Positions 61,444 to 64,000 of a DNA stretch of 64,000 bases are shown piece after piece. Below the pieces are notes generated by a model. That model did not search any database, had not been told where the DNA came from, and saw nothing but the letters and a program-made list of their open reading frames with translations. Position 1 is the stretch's first letter, and the number at the start of each line of letters is the position of its first letter. The stretch is from Heterohyrax brucei. Taxonomy: Eukaryota > Chordata > Mammalia > Hyracoidea > Procaviidae. The stretch covers positions 61,286,001-61,350,000 of the forward strand of contig CM053158.1 of assembly GCA_028571685.1 (NCBI GenBank), read 5' to 3'. A program made the position numbers and the translations under genes.

Positions 61444-62530
61444 GAGCCCACCTACACCCCAGAGGATACCCTCCTACATGAGAAGATTCCCAAAATAGAA
61501 GAGAAGAAAGGATGACGCTATACTTCGGGAGGGCTCCCTACTCTCCCTCAAAAATTGGGAGAGAAACTCATCCACCAGATCCACCAGACCACCCATCTGG
61601 GAGCAGCAAAAATCCAGGAACTTCTGTCTCCATGGCACTATATACCCCAGCTACCCCAGTTGACTAAAGGAATAACGCACACCTGCCAAGACTGCCAGGC
61701 CACTAATGTAAGCAGCTCTGGTAAGGCCCACCAAGGTAAGAGAGAAAGAGGCACTATGCCTGGAGTATATTGGGAACTGGACCTCACTGAAATTAAGCCC
61801 GGCAGATGTGGATATAAGTACCTTTTAGTTTTCGCAGACACGTTCTCTGGTTGGACTGAGACATCTACCACTAAGGGAGAGACAGCACAGGTAGTCTCAA
61901 AAAAAAAAAAAAACAACTCCTAAAAGAACTCTTACCTAAGTTTGGGGTTCTGCTGACACTAGGATCAGACAATGGCCCTGACTTTGTAGCCATAATCTCT
62001 CAGAGAGTAATATCTGTTGTGGGGATTAATAGGTAGAGAGGATGAACCGGACCCTTAAGGAGACCTTAACCAAATTAACCCTAGAAACTGGCAGTGACTG
62101 GACGGCCCTGCTCCCCTTTGCTTTGATGCGTGTGCATAATTCTCCATACCTCCAAGGCCTTACTCCCTATGAAATTGTTTTCGGGAGGCCACCACCCCTC
62201 TGCCCTACATGCCTGCTGAAATCTCTAATCATGACTTGCTTAAGTCCCTCCAGGCCCTGCAGAAAACTCAAGATCTGCTTTTCTCCTTGTTGAGATGCCT
62301 CCACGATCTCCCTCCTATAAAGCCACATCAGTTTCAGCCAGGGGATCTAGTCTGGGTCCAGAGGCACCAAAAGGAGACTTTAGAGCCCTGTTGGAAAGGA
62401 TCCCACACGGTAATCCTGACAACTCCAACTGCCATCAAGGTTGACAGGATCCGGCCCTGGGTCCATCACTCCCATCTAAAAAAGACAATACTAAACCCTG
62501 ACCTTCAATTGAGAGTACGACAACATACTG
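61444..62530 (+). pseudogene. pol: ERV integrase, broken
   Basis: The N-terminal zinc domain has 'HQIHQTTHLGAAKIQELL' with 'CQDCQAT' (HHCC). The catalytic core has 'WELDLTEIKPGRCGYKYLLV' and 'FADTFSGWTE' at 61771-61860, then a run of 15 A at 61899-61913 shifts the frame. The second acidic residue lies in 'SDNGPDFVA' at about 61957-61990. The third is in '[14 protein letters not shown]' near 62034. The C-terminal domain is at 62209-62480 ('PGDLVWVQRHQKETLEPCW', 'DRIRPWVHHSHLKK'). Three frames are used. Confidence 0.88.
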
Positions 62531-63091
62531 GCCCTGAGGCGACTCCAAGAAACCTTGGCCGGCAAGTTCGAGAATTGACCCTAACTGGCCCTCCCAAGGT
62601 GACTTCACCAGTTTTTCACCTTGATTTATGTGACTTTGTCGGGGGTTCTATAGGCTCACAGCTTAAGAAAGACCCATACCCGGTTCGTGCACACAGGGCA
62701 CTCATAAATACTGGGGGATGTATACATGCTGATGGGTGGGGGTGTGCTACTAACTGTCTCATACAACAACTGGCTAAGAAACAATTTTACGTCTGTCCCG
62801 GGGCTAATGACTATGGATCATGTGGAGGAACAAATAATTATTTCTGTTATAAATGGGGCTGTGAAACCAAGGCACCCCAGATCAGGAAAATAGGGACCTC
62901 CTTAGAATCAGTCAGGTCTCTGTTCTCCTGGTCTCCGTGGCTGACCACCTTCATCTTAGCTTTAACTGTGGGTCCCTACATTCTAAATAAGACTACTTAA
63001 ATTCATTCGAGAAAGACTAGCCACAGTCCAGCTTCTAGCCCTAAAACATCTGCCCCAGAACTCCCACCTCCCTGAACAGCCAGAACCTTGA
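62531..63091 (+). pseudogene. env: ERV env, large internal deletion
   Basis: The surface-subunit start is readable: 'VFHLDLCDFVGG', 'FYVCPGANDYGSCGG' and 'YFCYKWGCET'. About 60 residues later the text is 'FSWSPWLTTFILALTVGPYI', which is the membrane anchor of the transmembrane subunit. Everything between is missing, including the subunit cleavage site, fusion peptide and immunosuppressive-type region. The frame 62209-63000 is continuous from the integrase end into this remnant. The cytoplasmic tail ('FIRERLATVQLLALKHLP') follows in another frame to about 63091. It cannot act in entry. Confidence 0.85.
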
Positions 63092-63142
63092 TCAGCCCGA
63101 CACCCATTTAGAGTACAAGATTCGACTCTGTGACAAGAACTC

Positions 63143-63152
63143 AAGGGGGGAA
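63143..63152 (+). promoter_or_regulatory. ERV polypurine tract
   Basis: AAGGGGGGAA lies immediately before the 3' LTR. It primes plus-strand DNA synthesis in retroviruses. Confidence 0.85.
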
Positions 63153-63586
63153 TGTTGAAATGAGGCATAAGTAACTCCACTTTGAGGAAGGGCACAGTAA
63201 AAATTCAAGGTATTAAAGAAAGCCCCAGGAAACAACTTAATAGCAGAAAATATCAGAGTAATCTCACCTTTGTCTTACAAAACATCTGTCACAAGACAAA
63301 GCCTGGGGACAGCCTTGCAAGTGACCCCTAGACCTTGACCACATTTTACAATTAACAAGAATTCCAGGTGGCCTTAACCAATCAATGTAAAGGTCAGTCC
63401 CCCCTCCCTGCTTTGTAATCTCACCACTTAAATAGCGGGTGCTGAGGAAACTCAGGGTTGCCCCCTGCTCTGCATAGTTTGGGGTGTGTCCCTGGTGCAC
63501 CAGTCTTTTTCTTATTGGGTATATTTTTAATAAAATTTTACCTTTCAAGAAATTCTGGGTCATATCTGGAAATCCGAACACCAAAA
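63153..63586 (+). mobile_element. ERV 3' LTR
   Basis: 434 bp from TGTTGAAATG to CACCAAAA. The terminal CA has decayed. AATAAA is at 63529-63534. It is about 95 per cent identical to the 5' LTR by eye, and is followed by the GAAC duplication and the right half of the mariner-like element. Confidence 0.92.
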
Positions 63587-63811
63587 GAACACCCTCCCTA
63601 CTCACCTGATCTGGCCCCCAGTGACTTTTTTCTTTACCCAAAGATACCGAAAATACTGAAGGGAAGATTTTTTTATGACATCCAGGACATCAAGCGCAAC
63701 ATGACGACAGCTCTGACGGCCACTCTAGAAAAAGTCTGGAAGGTGACTGCAGTGATACTCAGCAATGAGGTATGCTGCACTTTTTCCAGAGAGGGTTCAC
63801 AAACTTAACTG

Positions 63812-64000
63812 TCACATCTCATAAGTACATCAACTCTTAAGACAAGAGGAAAACAGGATACAATGACTGGCAGCCCACAAGCACTTAATTTATAGTCAAC
63901 TTTTTTCTATTTTAATTTAAAAAGGAGAAACATGGTATTTTAAATACAAAAACTAAAACCATCTTTGTGATGGCTTCATCATCAACTTTATGGTTTTGAC
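63812..64000. other. Intronic flank
   Basis: AT-rich sequence after the mariner-like element. Nothing is recognised. Confidence 0.4.

Noticed and set aside
62209..63000. Longest open frame as a possible functional domesticated envelope gene
   Set aside because: It starts inside integrase, lacks a signal peptide start, cleavage site, fusion peptide and most of both envelope subunits. Best read as a decayed pol-env remnant.

Overview
The window is mammalian intronic DNA, almost certainly from an afrotherian and most likely an elephant or close relative. Three things point there. About two dozen copies of the tRNA-derived AfroSINE are present on both strands. There is an RTE-clade LINE whose 3' tail is shared with that SINE. 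Four coding exons on the minus strand match the N-terminal part of the histone H3K4 methyltransferase KMT2C (MLL3). The family identifications are recalled from memory and read by eye; no database search was run.

Host gene. The KMT2C exons are at 53257-53392, 42822-43022, 39541-39689 and 33737-33846, all on the minus strand. Each has an AG acceptor and a GT donor, their phases join, and the reading frame is open. By the human order they are probably exons 3 to 6 and lead into the first extended PHD finger. All other coding sequence seen here belongs to transposable elements lying in KMT2C introns.

Layout. 1-13.5 kb: old L1 pieces, AfroSINEs, a local 290 bp duplication and an L1 3' end on the minus strand. 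14.4-28.3 kb: two nearly full-length but broken L1 elements of one lineage, both on the plus strand. 28.3-35 kb: AfroSINEs, an RTE element lacking its endonuclease region, KMT2C exon 6 and a dense SINE cluster. 34.9-39.3 kb: a Tigger-like DNA transposon, a foldback mariner-like element, and an ERV-L pol relic split by a MaLR LTR. 39.3-43.1 kb: fairly plain KMT2C intron with two exons. 43.3-52.3 kb: old L1M sequence with nested SINEs. 53.3-55.8 kb: KMT2C exon 3, a MaLR-like LTR and an L1 3' end. 55.87-63.81 kb: a second foldback mariner copy, split first by a solo LTR and then by a 7.1 kb class I (gammaretrovirus-like) ERV.

Most notable. The ERV (56466-63586, 4 bp target duplication GAAC, proline-tRNA-type primer site) carries a block of host coding sequence inside pol. 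Positions 60755-61327 encode almost the whole of FAM89B (LRAP25), from about its start codon to one codon before its stop. This block replaces the middle of RNase H and is in frame with the viral RNase H start. It looks like transduction of a cellular mRNA by a retrovirus, now fossilised. The provirus is badly broken in gag, protease, RT, RNase H, integrase and env, so it cannot be functional as it stands.
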